Source: Sphingomonas sp. UV9 (GTDB lineage: Bacteria > Pseudomonadota > Alphaproteobacteria > Sphingomonadales > Sphingomonadaceae). Taken from it: 64,000 nt of DNA. Made by a program: the position numbers and the translations under genes. Shown here piece after piece: positions 1 to 7,003 of this stretch. The stretch covers positions 868,001 to 932,000 of the forward strand of contig NZ_SCIN01000002.1 of NCBI RefSeq assembly GCF_004101245.1, in the 5' to 3' direction. Each line of letters starts with the position of its first letter. The first letter of the stretch is position 1. The notes below the pieces were generated by a model, which was not told the origin of the DNA, did not search any database, and worked only from the letters and a program-made list of their open reading frames with translations.

Positions 1-2
1 GC

Positions 3-497
3 ATCGCAAGGGGACTGCTGCGGTTCGCCAACGGGGCGAACTGGACGTCGGCGATCGGTTTCGCCGTCGCGATCGTCCTGTCCTTCGTCTTCGGCGACGC
101 GCTCACCGCGCAGATCGCGCTGAAATACCACGGCCGCCACGTACCGGAGACGGTTGCGATCATCCGGTTGCTCGGCGTTCTCTCGATCGTTGCCGCAATC
201 GCCGTGCACCAGCTCCTCACCCGCCTGATCGCGATCGTCGAAAGCGTGCGTGTCGGCGACCCGTTCGTCGCGGCGAATGCGGACCGGCTCCAGCGGATCG
301 GCTGGGCGTTGCTCGCGCTCCAGCTGCTCGACTTGGTCCTTGGCGGGATCACGGTCTTTCTCAACCGGATCAATGTCGATTTCGTGACGTGGACGCCGTC
401 GTTCACCGGCTGGATCGGCGTAGTGATGATCTTCGTGCTCGCCCGCGTATTCCGGCTCGGTGCGGCGATGCGCGACGATCTCGCGATGACCGTCTGA
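3..497 (+). CDS. DUF2975 family membrane protein (5' partial)
   Basis: The frame is open at the left edge, so the start lies outside the window. 164 codons are visible, close to the usual size of DUF2975 proteins, so little is missing. Four hydrophobic segments are visible (about visible residues 16-31, 53-70, 98-118 and 134-150), with the family-like stretch NADRLQRIGWALLALQLL before the third. The stop TGA overlaps the ATG of the next gene, a Cro-type regulator. DUF2975 protein followed by a YozG-like regulator is a recurrent pair in bacteria. The function is unknown; an inner-membrane location is inferred from the helices. Confidence 0.8.
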   Translation: MARGLLRFANGANWTSAIGFAVAIVLSFVFGDALTAQIALKYHGRHVPETVAIIRLLGVLSIVAAIAVHQLLTRLIAIVESVRVGDPFVAANADRLQRIGWALLALQLLDLVLGGITVFLNRINVDFVTWTPSFTGWIGVVMIFVLARVFRLGAAMRDDLAMTV

Positions 498-715
498 TGC
501 CCGTCATCGTCACGCTCGACGCCGTGCTCGCTCGCCGCGGCATGACGCTGACCGAGCTGTCCCAGACCGTCGACATCACGATGGCCAACCTGTCGATCCT
601 GAAGACCGGCAAGGCCAAGGCGATCCGTTTCTCGACGCTCGAGGCGCTCTGCACCGTCCTCGACTGCCAGCCGGGCGAGATACTCAGTTTCACGCAAGAG
701 GGGGAAGAGGCATGA
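497..715 (+). CDS. Small Cro/C1-type helix-turn-helix regulator
   Basis: 72-residue protein consisting of little more than one HTH domain. The segment RGMTLTELSQTVDITMANLSI is the helix-turn-helix and FSTLEALCTVLDCQPGEIL is the closing part typical of the YozG/XRE family. Its ATG overlaps the stop of the DUF2975 gene by one base, and its stop overlaps the next ATG (ATGA), so the three genes are translationally coupled. It probably regulates this operon (inference from the family pairing). No operator could be assigned because the promoter lies left of the window. Confidence 0.85.
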   Translation: MPVIVTLDAVLARRGMTLTELSQTVDITMANLSILKTGKAKAIRFSTLEALCTVLDCQPGEILSFTQEGEEA

Positions 716-1554
716 CCGACAGTGACATCACACGCCGGACGGGCACGGGGATCGTTGGCAGGCTCCGAAGCGTCGGGCGCGCCATGGTCGAAACCTATCG
801 GCACGGCGGACGCACGGTGGTGGCGGCGCCGCTGATCCTGGCGATCGCCGTGGTGCCGGAATTCCTGCAACATATCGCCGAGATCCATTTGGGGATGTTC
901 GATTCGGTCGACCGGTTTCGTGCGCTTGCCGACGATCCGCTGCGCTGGAATTTCGGCTACGTGAAGGTTGCAGGGTTCCTCATCGCCATTCTCGCGACCG
1001 CCCGGTTCTGGTCCGTCGGCTCCGTCCGTCGCACGCTGCTGGTGCCGCCGCTGGTTCTGGCGAAGGTCGTGGGTGGTTTGGTACTCGGCTACGTACTGGC
1101 GTGGCCATTCCAGTGGCTGGGTCAGCAGGGCCTGTCGCCCGTGATCGGCATCCCGCTCAAGCTCGTCTCGGCGGTCATCCAGGCGGGTATTCTGATCTAC
1201 CTGGTCGGCGCATTGCTCGAAGACCGGTCGGTGACGGCAAAGCGCGCGATGACCGCGCTCCTCCCCGCCGCCGTCCTGCTCTGCGTCCTTGCGGCGATCG
1301 CCTTCGTGCCGTCGCAGGGGCTGCACATGGCGAACCACAAACTGGCTCTGGGTCAGCCGCTGCCGATCGTGTGGGCGCTGATGATCTTCGATTCGCTGTG
1401 GGTCGGACTGTTTGCCGGCCTGGTCGGGTCGGCGTTGTTCGTCGGGTCGAGGACCGGGCTGACGTGGAACGGCTGGACCGTTCGGCCTCGCGAGCTGGAT
1501 ACGCGGGCGGGGGTGGAGCGTGAGCTCGCCGTGCTCGATCCAAGGACGGTCTGA
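712..1554 (+). CDS. Polytopic membrane protein, unknown function
   Basis: 280-residue protein starting at the ATG that overlaps the upstream regulator stop by four bases. About six hydrophobic segments are visible (near residues 37-57, 85-103, 111-132, 148-166, 180-199 and 221-241). The N-terminal 25 residues are polar and basic. I do not recognise a family. Membership of the DUF2975/regulator operon suggests an envelope role, but nothing in the sequence fixes a function. The gene converges on the rplL terminator. Confidence 0.8.
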   Translation: MTDSDITRRTGTGIVGRLRSVGRAMVETYRHGGRTVVAAPLILAIAVVPEFLQHIAEIHLGMFDSVDRFRALADDPLRWNFGYVKVAGFLIAILATARFWSVGSVRRTLLVPPLVLAKVVGGLVLGYVLAWPFQWLGQQGLSPVIGIPLKLVSAVIQAGILIYLVGALLEDRSVTAKRAMTALLPAAVLLCVLAAIAFVPSQGLHMANHKLALGQPLPIVWALMIFDSLWVGLFAGLVGSALFVGSRTGLTWNGWTVRPRELDTRAGVERELAVLDPRTV

Positions 1555-1601
1555 CCCATCCTTCCAACATGCCGGGAAGGGGCGTGTCGATCCAGCACAC
1601 G

Positions 1602-1635
1602 AAAAAGGGCGACCCCATCGCTGGGGCCGCCCTTT
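1602..1635 (-). terminator. Intrinsic terminator after rplL
   Basis: Read on the minus strand, the stem is AAAGGGCG-G-CCCC / GGGG-T-CGCCCTTT with a six-base loop, and is followed by a T tract (plus strand A1602-1606). It lies about 120 bases beyond the rplL stop, after the structured element, and ends the rplJ-rplL unit before the convergent operon. No rpoB follows. Confidence 0.8.
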
Positions 1636-1651
1636 GTCTTAGCTGCGGCCA

Positions 1652-1748
1652 GCAGGGGCAAAGCCCCTGCTTCGTCGGTCGGTGCGATGCACCGCCGGCC
1701 GGCCTTGCTGGAGAGACGATTTAGCCGAAGCTAAATCGTCTCTCCAGC
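1652..1748 (-). other. Structured 3'-UTR element, copy 1 (after rplL)
   Basis: In sense (minus) orientation, six bases after the stop codon, there is a perfect 19-bp stem (1707-1725 with 1730-1748) closed by a C-UUCG-G tetraloop. It is followed by a GGCCGGCCGGC stretch, a short hairpin GGTGC-ATC-GCACC (1681-1693), the invariant GACCGACG (complement of 1673-1680), and a third hairpin GCAGGGG...CCCCTGC (1652-1670). The same order of parts occurs after rplA and nusG with different stem bases. No known RNA family is claimed. Confidence 0.75.
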
Positions 1749-1754
1749 TGCGGC

Positions 1755-2129
1755 TTACTTGACCTCGACGGTCGCGCCAGCGGCTTCGAGCTGCGCCTTG
1801 ATCTTGGCGGCCTCGTCCTTCGACACGCCTTCCTTGACGGCCTTGGGAGCCGACTCGACCAGCGTCTTGGCTTCGGTCAGGCCGAGCGCGGTGATCGCAC
1901 GGACTTCCTTGATGACGTTGATCTTCTTGCCACCGTCGCCGGTCAGGATGACGTCGAATTCGGTCTGCTCTTCAGCGGCCGGGGCTGCTGCGCCGCCGCC
2001 TGCTGCCGGTGCTGCGACCGCTGCTGCGGCCGAAACGCCCCACTTCTCTTCGAGCAGCTTCGAAAGCTCAGCTGCTTCGAGAACGGTCAGTTCGCTCAGG
2101 CTCTCAACGAGTGCGTTCAGGTCTGCCAT
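1755..2129 (-). CDS. rplL: 50S ribosomal protein L7/L12
   Basis: 124 residues, the usual length. L12 forms the flexible ribosomal stalk that recruits and activates translational GTPases. The N-terminal dimerisation helices (residues 1-34) are followed by an Ala/Gly hinge (about 35-53) and the globular C-terminal domain with the conserved stretch [19 protein letters not shown]. It lies 64 bases downstream of rplJ on the same strand, as expected for the L10-L12 operon. Its stop is followed by a structured element and a terminator rather than by rpoB. Confidence 0.98.
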   Translation of the reverse strand: MADLNALVESLSELTVLEAAELSKLLEEKWGVSAAAAVAAPAAGGGAAAPAAEEQTEFDVILTGDGGKKINVIKEVRAITALGLTEAKTLVESAPKAVKEGVSKDEAAKIKAQLEAAGATVEVK

Positions 2130-2193
2130 GATAAATCTCCATCTCGGGGCACATGCCCCATCAGTTCAAAAAGGTAACGAAAGCCCTGCAAGA

Positions 2194-2709
2194 TCAGGCG
2201 GCTTCCTTCTCCGCGTAGGCGGAAAGCACGCGCGCGAGCTGCGCTGCCGGAGCCTGCGTGATCGTTGCCAGCTTCGTGGCAGGTGCCACGATGAGGCCAA
2301 CGATCTTGGCACGCAGTTCGTCCAGCGAGGGCAGCGTTGCGAGCGCCTTCACACCGTCGACGTCGAAGGTCGTCGCGCCCATCGCCCCACCCACGATTTC
2401 GAACTTGTCGTTCGTCTTCGCGAAATCCACGACCACCTTGGCGGCCGCGACGGGATCGATGGAGCTGGCCAGACCGACCGGACCCGTGAGCATGTCGCCC
2501 AGCGAGCTGTAGTCGGTGCCGTCCATGGCGATCTTGGCAAGCTTGTTCTTCGAGACCTTGTAGGTCGCGCCGGCGTCGCGCATCTTGTTCCGCAGCACAG
2601 TGGACTGTGCGACGGTCAGTCCGAGGTTGCGCGTGACAACCACGACGCCGACCTCGGAAAAGGTGCGGTTCAGCTCGGCTACGGCCGCGGTCTTTTGATC
2701 ACGATCCAT
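2194..2709 (-). CDS. rplJ: 50S ribosomal protein L10
   Basis: 171 residues with the ATG at 2709, which has GGAGAA seven bases upstream. A GTG four codons further upstream would overlap that ribosome-binding site and is less likely. L10 anchors L12 dimers to the ribosome; the N-terminal part binds 23S rRNA and the C-terminal helix (ending in AQLARVLSAYAEKEAA) binds L12. It is preceded by a hairpin-rich leader and separated from rplA by about 550 bases that contain a terminator, so rplJ-rplL form their own transcription unit. Confidence 0.97.
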   Translation of the reverse strand: MDRDQKTAAVAELNRTFSEVGVVVVTRNLGLTVAQSTVLRNKMRDAGATYKVSKNKLAKIAMDGTDYSSLGDMLTGPVGLASSIDPVAAAKVVVDFAKTNDKFEIVGGAMGATTFDVDGVKALATLPSLDELRAKIVGLIVAPATKLATITQAPAAQLARVLSAYAEKEAA

Positions 2710-2724
2710 GCCATTCTCCACGTT

Positions 2725-2794
2725 TTTTCGGGCTCACCATTTGCACGGTGAACCCGGTTACTAACCGGAGGCGCAGACAAGCCCGCGTCTCCGG
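2725..2794 (-). promoter_or_regulatory. Candidate L10-type autoregulatory leader of rplJ
   Basis: Two stems lie just upstream of rplJ on the minus strand: CCGGAG...CTCCGG (plus 2765-2794) and GGGTTCACC / GGTGAGCCC (plus about 2728-2753). Paired stems shortly upstream of rplJ are what the L10 leader family uses to let L10(L12) repress its own synthesis. The position and pairing are visible; assignment to that family is inference and I did not identify a kink-turn. Confidence 0.45.
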
Positions 2795-3005
2795 GTGTCT
2801 CGTCGATGGGGCATGGGAGAGGGGCGGCGCACGGTGGCAGCCGACAAAATCTCATTCCCCGTCTAGGTGGGAGATTAAGCACCGGCAAACCCCGTGCACC
2901 CACTGTCTCGGACGGAGTTCGACGCGCAAGCCCGCCGAACGAAGCTGCGCCCTAGCGGATTTGGCGGGGGAGTCAATCGGCACGTTCCGGCGCACGTCCT
3001 CCAAC

Positions 3006-3087
3006 CGTCATCCTGACGAAAGTCAGGACCCAGGGTTACGAACGCCGGCCTTCTTGGCTTTGGATCCTGACTTTCGTCAGGATGACG
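3006..3087. repeat. Palindromic repeat, ATCCTGACGAAAGTCAGGAT family (pair)
   Basis: Two inverted arms, each itself a hairpin (CTGACGAAAGTCAGGA and its complement), flank about 25 bases that include CCAGGG and GGAT. It lies between rplJ and rplA. A single arm of the same family lies at 6836-6864. It resembles interspersed REP/MITE-like intergenic repeats of proteobacteria. Confidence 0.75.
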
Positions 3088-3119
3088 GGGTGGCGATGAC
3101 GCCGCTCAACGTCACACGC

Positions 3120-3150
3120 AAAAAGAGCCGGGATCGCTCCCGGCCCTTTT
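3120..3150 (-). terminator. Intrinsic terminator after rplA
   Basis: On the minus strand, stem GCCGGGA-GCGA-TCCCGGC (plus 3127-3144) is followed by CTCTTTTTG. It lies about 110 bases past the rplA stop, beyond the structured element, and separates the rplK-rplA unit from rplJ-rplL. Confidence 0.8.
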
Positions 3151-3163
3151 CAATTCCAGCGCG

Positions 3164-3259
3164 GGGACGGGCGTAAATCCCGTCCCCGTCGGTCGCGGCC
3201 AGGCCGCGCCGGCCGGGCGTTCGCCGTCTCGTGATTAGCGTCCGCTAATCACGAGCGGC
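3164..3259 (-). other. Structured 3'-UTR element, copy 2 (after rplA)
   Basis: It starts on the base after the rplA stop codon. Hairpin 1 has a 12-bp stem (3228-3239 with 3244-3255), extended by four pairs past a single bulged base. CCGGCCGGCG follows, then hairpin 2 GCGGCC-T-GGCCGC (3195-3207), then the invariant GACCGACG (complement of 3187-3194), then hairpin 3 GGGACGGG / CCCGTCCC (3164-3186). The layout matches the copies after rplL and nusG while the stem bases differ. Confidence 0.75.
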
Positions 3260-3952
3260 TTACGCCCCAGCAACCTCGGTCGTATCGACCTTGATGCCAA
3301 CGCCCATCGTCGACGAGATCGCGACCTTGCGGACATACTTGCCCTTTGCGCCGGTCGGCTTGGCCTTGACGATCGCGTCGACCAGTGCGTCGAAGTTCGC
3401 GCGCAGGTCTTCCGCCGGGAACGACGCCTTGCCGATGCCCGAATGGATGATGCCGGCCTTTTCGACGCGGTATTCGATCTGGCCGCCCTTGGCGTCCTTG
3501 ACCGCCTGCGCGACGTTCATCGTGACCGTGCCCAGCTTCGGGTTCGGCATCAGGCCCTTGGGACCCAGCACCTTACCGAGGCGACCGACGATGCCCATCA
3601 TGTCCGGGGTCGCGATGCAGCGATCGAAATCGATCGTGCCACCCTGGATGGCTTCCATCAGGTCTTCGGCGCCGACCACGTCTGCGCCAGCCGCGGTGGC
3701 TTCTTCAGCCTTCGCGCCGCGGGCGAACACGCCGACGCGGACGGTCTTGCCGGTGCCCTTGGGCAGAGTCACCACGCCGCGGACCATCTGGTCGGCGTGA
3801 CGCGGATCGACACCCAGGTTCAGCGCGACTTCGATCGTCTCGTCGAACTTCGACGTGGCGCCCGACCGTGCGAGACCGATGGCCTCGTCGATGCCGTGCA
3901 GCTTGACGATATCGACCGTGTTGGCCTTCTGCTTCTTGCTCAGCTTAGCCAT
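3260..3952 (-). CDS. rplA: 50S ribosomal protein L1
   Basis: 230 residues, the usual bacterial length. L1 forms the mobile L1 stalk at the E site and in many bacteria represses its own operon. Family stretches seen include [33 protein letters not shown] and the C-terminal region with [11 protein letters not shown]. It lies four bases downstream of rplK. A structured element begins directly after its stop, followed by a terminator. Confidence 0.98.
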   Translation of the reverse strand: MAKLSKKQKANTVDIVKLHGIDEAIGLARSGATSKFDETIEVALNLGVDPRHADQMVRGVVTLPKGTGKTVRVGVFARGAKAEEATAAGADVVGAEDLMEAIQGGTIDFDRCIATPDMMGIVGRLGKVLGPKGLMPNPKLGTVTMNVAQAVKDAKGGQIEYRVEKAGIIHSGIGKASFPAEDLRANFDALVDAIVKAKPTGAKGKYVRKVAISSTMGVGIKVDTTEVAGA

Positions 3953-3956
3953 GATC

Positions 3957-4388
3957 TCAGCCCTCCACCACTTCGAGGCCCATTGCGCGGGCGCTGCCTT
4001 CGATGATCTTGGTCGCAGCGTCGATATCGTTGGCGTTGAGGTCCTTCATCTTCGTCGTGGCGATCTCGCTCAGCTGCGAGCGCTTGATCTTGCCAGCGAC
4101 GACCTTGCCCGGCTCCTTGGAACCCGACTTGAGACCGGCGGCCTCCTTGATCAGGTACGATGCCGGCGGCGTCTTGGTCTCGAACGAGAACGAGCGATCC
4201 GCATAGACCGTGATGACGGTCGGGATCGGCATGCCCTTCTTCAGTTCGCTCGTGCCGGCGTTGAACGCCTTGCAGAACTCCATGATGTTGACGCCGCGCT
4301 GACCCAGCGCAGGCCCGATCGGCGGCGCAGGCTTCGCCTCGCCTGCAGGAACCTGCAGCTTGATGTATCCGGTAATCTTTTTAGCCAT
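3957..4388 (-). CDS. rplK: 50S ribosomal protein L11
   Basis: 143 residues. L11 binds the GTPase-associated centre of 23S rRNA and is needed for RelA activation and RF1 function. The N-terminal proline-rich stretch [18 protein letters not shown] (the thiostrepton-site switch) and the rRNA-binding C-terminal domain are intact. The ATG has an AGAGAG purine stretch upstream. It is normally adjacent to nusG; here 2.6 kb of other DNA separates them, so rplK must have its own promoter in the gap to its right. Confidence 0.98.
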   Translation of the reverse strand: MAKKITGYIKLQVPAGEAKPAPPIGPALGQRGVNIMEFCKAFNAGTSELKKGMPIPTVITVYADRSFSFETKTPPASYLIKEAAGLKSGSKEPGKVVAGKIKRSQLSEIATTKMKDLNANDIDAATKIIEGSARAMGLEVVEG

Positions 4389-4523
4389 GTCACTCTCTTT
4401 ATGTGAGCCTAGCGGTGATGGCGGCTACCCTTCGGCAACCTCCCGCAATTCCAACAGCAAAGGTGGAAGCCGGCGCGCATACCCCAAAACCCGCGCAGCG
4501 GCAACAGGACTCCTGCTTCTTCT

Positions 4524-4601
4524 CCTCCGCGTCTCCGCGCCTCCGCGCGAACCCCGAATCTTCTCTAACTTCTCTTCGCGCCCTCGCGCCTTCGCGTGAA
4601 C
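4524..4601. repeat. Two related 28-base CTCCGCGTCTCCGCGC-type units
   Basis: Units at 4524-4551 and 4574-4601 share the pattern CTYCGCG-CCTCGCG-CCTYCGCG-GAAC with a few substitutions, separated by a 22-base pyrimidine-rich spacer. They lie in the 370-base gap upstream of rplK (4389-4758). That gap must also contain the rplK promoter, which I could not place with confidence. Confidence 0.55.
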
Positions 4602-4635
4602 AATTCCTTCCTAACGACTCCCATCGTCAGCCGCG

Positions 4636-4691
4636 TGTTCTCCCGCGAAGGCGGGAGCCCAGCCTGGATCCCCGCCTTCGCGGGGAAACAA
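4636..4691. repeat. Palindromic repeat, CCCGCGAAGGCGGG family
   Basis: Two inverted hairpin arms (TCTCCCGCGAAGGCGGGAG and the CCCCGCCTTCGCGGGG arm) flank CCCAGCCTGGAT. Related copies lie at 28264-28320, 32333-32358 (one palindrome only) and 41401-41453. Typical interspersed intergenic palindrome. Confidence 0.75.
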
Positions 4692-4758
4692 ACTTAGGTA
4701 GCGCGCACCAAGCACAGGCCCCCTTGCAATGTAGGATATCGAGGCAGACCCACTAGCA

Positions 4759-4968
4759 ATGGCGCGCCCGTTCACCCCCGACCGGTTCACCCGCCGCCAG
4801 GCCGCGCAGAACGCCGCGTTCCTCGCCGCCCTCCGCCGTACCGGCAACGCCCGCGAAGCCGCCAGCACGCTAGGTTACAACCGCTCCACGTTCACCAAGC
4901 GCCGCGCCGCCCACCCCGCCTTCGCCGCAAAATGGAACGCCGCCTGGCCATGGCCAATGCGGCCCTAA
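4759..4968 (+). pseudogene. 5' fragment of a frameshifted DNA-binding-like gene
   Basis: 69 codons from an ATG, with a sequence (QNAAFLAALRRTGNAREAA ... YNRSTFTKRRAAHPAFAAKW) that parallels a segment of the following frame, EQAFLTALSATANIRLSAA ... SHSAFYARRKASPAFAREM. Both resemble the helix-turn-helix part of small-terminase-like proteins. This frame ends at 4968 while the next frame continues with LAMANAALK, which fits the expected continuation of WNAA. A one-base loss near 4946 would explain the break. It may instead be a genuine start region used through the overlapping frame; I favour frameshift. Confidence 0.5.
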
Positions 4969-5714
4969 AACTCCCCTCCCGCTCGGCGGAGGGGTCGGGG
5001 GAGGGAAGTGCCAAGAGCACCGCCGCCTCGACCGGATCCCCCACCACGACAAGAACCGCGTCCGGCCGCCCCCAGCTCCGCCGCCCGATCAAGACCCGCC
5101 TCGACCACGCCGCCGAGCAGGCCTTCCTCACAGCACTCTCCGCCACCGCCAACATCCGCCTCTCCGCCGCCGCGGCGGGCTTCAGCCACTCCGCCTTCTA
5201 CGCCCGCCGCAAAGCCAGCCCCGCCTTCGCCCGCGAGATGCGGCTCGCGCTGGAGGCCGGCTACGAACAGGTCGAGTCCGCGCTGCTCGCCGGATCGCTG
5301 CCCGGCGCGCACGACCATGACGCATGGCGCCACAACGATCCCCCGCCGATCCCGCCGATGACCGCGAACCAGGCGCTGCAACTCCTCCATCTCCACAACC
5401 GCACGGTGCACCTCCAGTGCGAGCCCGACCACATCAGGCGCCGCCGCGGCGAATCGAGCGAAGCGCACAGCTACCGCCTGTCGGCGATGTACGAAGCCCG
5501 CCAAGCCCGCGCCCGCGAAGACTTCGACCTAGCCGAAGCCGCCCGCAACGAACGCGGCGAACCGACCCTGACGAACCCGTATCCGGAACCGAGCCCGATA
5601 CGCCTGCCAGCGCTCGACCAGGTCACCGGCTGGAGCAAGGCCGACCCGACGAAGGTGCCGCATGATCCGAGCGTGGCGCTGTTCGGCGGGTGGCGGTTGA
5701 AGGGGTGGAAATGA
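4932..5714 (+). CDS. HTH/terminase-small-subunit-like protein, frameshifted 3' part
   Basis: 260 codons if started at the ATG at 4932. A helix-turn-helix-like repeat around residues 60-110 matches the repeat in the preceding fragment in the other frame, so the ancestral protein probably had two such units. Residues about 15-25 (PSRSAEGSGEGSA) are encoded by a CTCCCC-type palindromic repeat at 4971-5005 that has entered the frame. The C-terminal half (with PPIPPMTANQALQLLHLHN and YPEPSPIRLPALDQV) is not recognised. Small-terminase-like chromosomal genes of this kind occur in sphingomonads (recollection, not checked). No other phage gene is nearby. Confidence 0.55.
   Translation: MERRLAMANAALKLPSRSAEGSGEGSAKSTAASTGSPTTTRTASGRPQLRRPIKTRLDHAAEQAFLTALSATANIRLSAAAAGFSHSAFYARRKASPAFAREMRLALEAGYEQVESALLAGSLPGAHDHDAWRHNDPPPIPPMTANQALQLLHLHNRTVHLQCEPDHIRRRRGESSEAHSYRLSAMYEARQARAREDFDLAEAARNERGEPTLTNPYPEPSPIRLPALDQVTGWSKADPTKVPHDPSVALFGGWRLKGWK
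4971..5005. repeat. CTCCCC-family palindrome inside a coding frame
   Basis: CTCCCCTCCCGCTCGGCGGA followed by GGGGTCGGGGGAGGG. It is the same repeat type as the intergenic copies at 9.5, 14.8, 15.4, 25.9, 30.9, 38.4 and 42.1 kb, here translated as part of the gene at 4932-5714. Confidence 0.6.
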
Positions 5715-5786
5715 TAATGTCCGTTTTGGGGAGGGAAGCGGACTGGCAGCTTTCGGCAGGATTAGCGTATAGTCGGACTCGGACGC

Positions 5787-6236
5787 CTAAACGACAACAA
5801 CGGTGTTCTGCTCAATGAAGGCGGCGCGTAGGCCGAACATCCATGGCACCCAGAATGCTGTGTAGGCTGGCCATAGATATTCATACCACTGGAGCTGATG
5901 CATCAACTCGGCAATCGAGCCGAGCATCAGGACGACGCCCGCACTACCAAATAGGATCGTCGCCAGAGCGCTTCGCAAAGGTCGGTCGTGCCTGTAGGCG
6001 GTCAGGCGAACTGGCGGATTGTATCGTCGTAGGCAAAGACCAGTGATACCGATTACGAACGGTGACGCGATGATTGCAATCAGAACGCTCCCATAAATTG
6101 GTATGCCAATACTATCGCCATCGGGCGGCAACTGGCCCGAGCGCAGTACCTGAGGCCAATACACGAAATTCAGGACGGGAAATGCAGCGATTAAGAATGC
6201 TGTCAAAATCCATAAAGGTCGAGCGGTTGCGGGCAA
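5787..6236 (-). CDS. Small polytopic membrane protein, unknown
   Basis: 149 residues from a TTG start that has a good ribosome-binding site (AAAGGGAGAAG four bases upstream), which decides the start. Four hydrophobic segments are visible (about residues 8-27, 48-68, 88-110 and 118-137). No family recognised. The stretch is less GC-rich than the ribosomal genes around it, which fits acquisition into the nusG-rplK gap. The function is unknown. Confidence 0.6.
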   Translation of the reverse strand: MPATARPLWILTAFLIAAFPVLNFVYWPQVLRSGQLPPDGDSIGIPIYGSVLIAIIASPFVIGITGLCLRRYNPPVRLTAYRHDRPLRSALATILFGSAGVVLMLGSIAELMHQLQWYEYLWPAYTAFWVPWMFGLRAAFIEQNTVVVV

Positions 6237-6314
6237 CGAACTTCTCCCTTTGGATGTGCTACAATGCGGAGCGATTGTACGAAAGTGGGCGACAGCGGAA
6301 TGGCCGAACGGCAG

Positions 6315-6536
6315 CTATGGACGCTGACGGCGTAGGCTCAGAACGGTTCCGAAAGTCACTAGTCCGCAAGCTAGAGCGAAATAGAGACTCCCTGCGAGTA
6401 CGCCCAATCCGGACAGTCCGTCGTGAGGAGCGGCATGCAAATACCATTCAGTCAGAGCCGCCTTCATTGGGTAGAAGCCCGTGGGGAGAGCAATACCGCC
6501 CAGCAAAGTGGCGAGACCAAGTCGTTTCCACGTCAT
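6315..6536 (-). CDS. Small membrane protein, unknown
   Basis: 73 residues with two hydrophobic stretches (about residues 7-24 and 45-66) and a basic C-terminus (SLRRQRP). It lies 78 bases upstream of the other small membrane gene on the same strand. No clear Shine-Dalgarno precedes the ATG, so the call is moderate. No family recognised. Confidence 0.4.
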   Translation of the reverse strand: MTWKRLGLATLLGGIALPTGFYPMKAALTEWYLHAAPHDGLSGLGVLAGSLYFALACGLVTFGTVLSLRRQRP

Positions 6537-6835
6537 CTATTAAGAATGCCAGCATAAGCGAATGTCTGCAATTGGTGGATGCTTGAAGACCATCGAACGA
6601 CCGCATGTGGGCGTTTCTGCCGCAGGCGCTTGCATCGCTTGCAGCTTCGTCAAGCCAACGGCCGGATGCACGCGGTGTGGTGATCGGTAGGATAAGGCGC
6701 GGTCTTAATGTCCGTGGATCTGCAAGGTGCTCGTCCCCAAATCCCAGGCCGCTTCGTTAGAAGGCTCGCCAGCCTCTTTACGCCATCCTAGCGAGGGTCC
6801 GGCCCCAGAGTCGGGCACACCGGCGTTCCGTAACT
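6537..6835. other. Gene-free stretch
   Basis: About 300 bases between the small membrane gene and the repeat near 6836. I see no coding frame with plausible composition, no clear terminator and no recognisable RNA. Downstream follow a repeat arm and the structured element of nusG. Confidence 0.5.
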
Positions 6836-6864
6836 CTGGATCTTGACTTTCGTCAGGATGACGG
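6836..6864. repeat. Single arm of the CTGACTTTCGTCAGGAT repeat
   Basis: Contains CTTGACTTTCGTCAGGATGA preceded by CTCTGGAT. It matches one arm of the pair at 3006-3087 with one mismatch. The second arm is missing. Confidence 0.65.
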
Positions 6865-6903
6865 AGCGGGGAGGGGATGTTTTTAGCGCTCGCAAAAGCG
6901 CAA

Positions 6904-6996
6904 CGGGGGAGTAAATCCCGCGTCGTCGGTCGGGCCGGTGGCCCGCCAGCCGGGCTGGCACCGTCTCGCGATCAGCCTGTGGCTGATCGCGTGCGG
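6904..6996 (-). other. Structured 3'-UTR element, copy 3 (after nusG)
   Basis: Begins seven bases after the nusG stop. Hairpin 1 is CGCGATCAGC / GCTGATCGCG (6967-6976 with 6982-6991), extended by an outer CCG/CGG. Next is GCCAGC-CCG-GCTGGC (6945-6959), hairpin 2 CGGGCC-ACC-GGCCCG (6931-6945), the invariant GACCGACG (complement of 6924-6931), and a weak hairpin 3 with CGGGATTTAC. Same order of parts as after rplL and rplA. Confidence 0.7.
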
Positions 6997-7003
6997 CTTG
7001 GCC

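Noticed and set aside
4524..4601. Possible CRISPR-like repeat
   Set aside because: Only two imperfect units and no spacer series or cas genes. No CRISPR array was seen anywhere in the window.
6880..6903. Terminator for nusG at the AGCGCTCGCAAAAGCGC stem
   Set aside because: On the nusG strand the stem is short and followed by A residues rather than a T tract.
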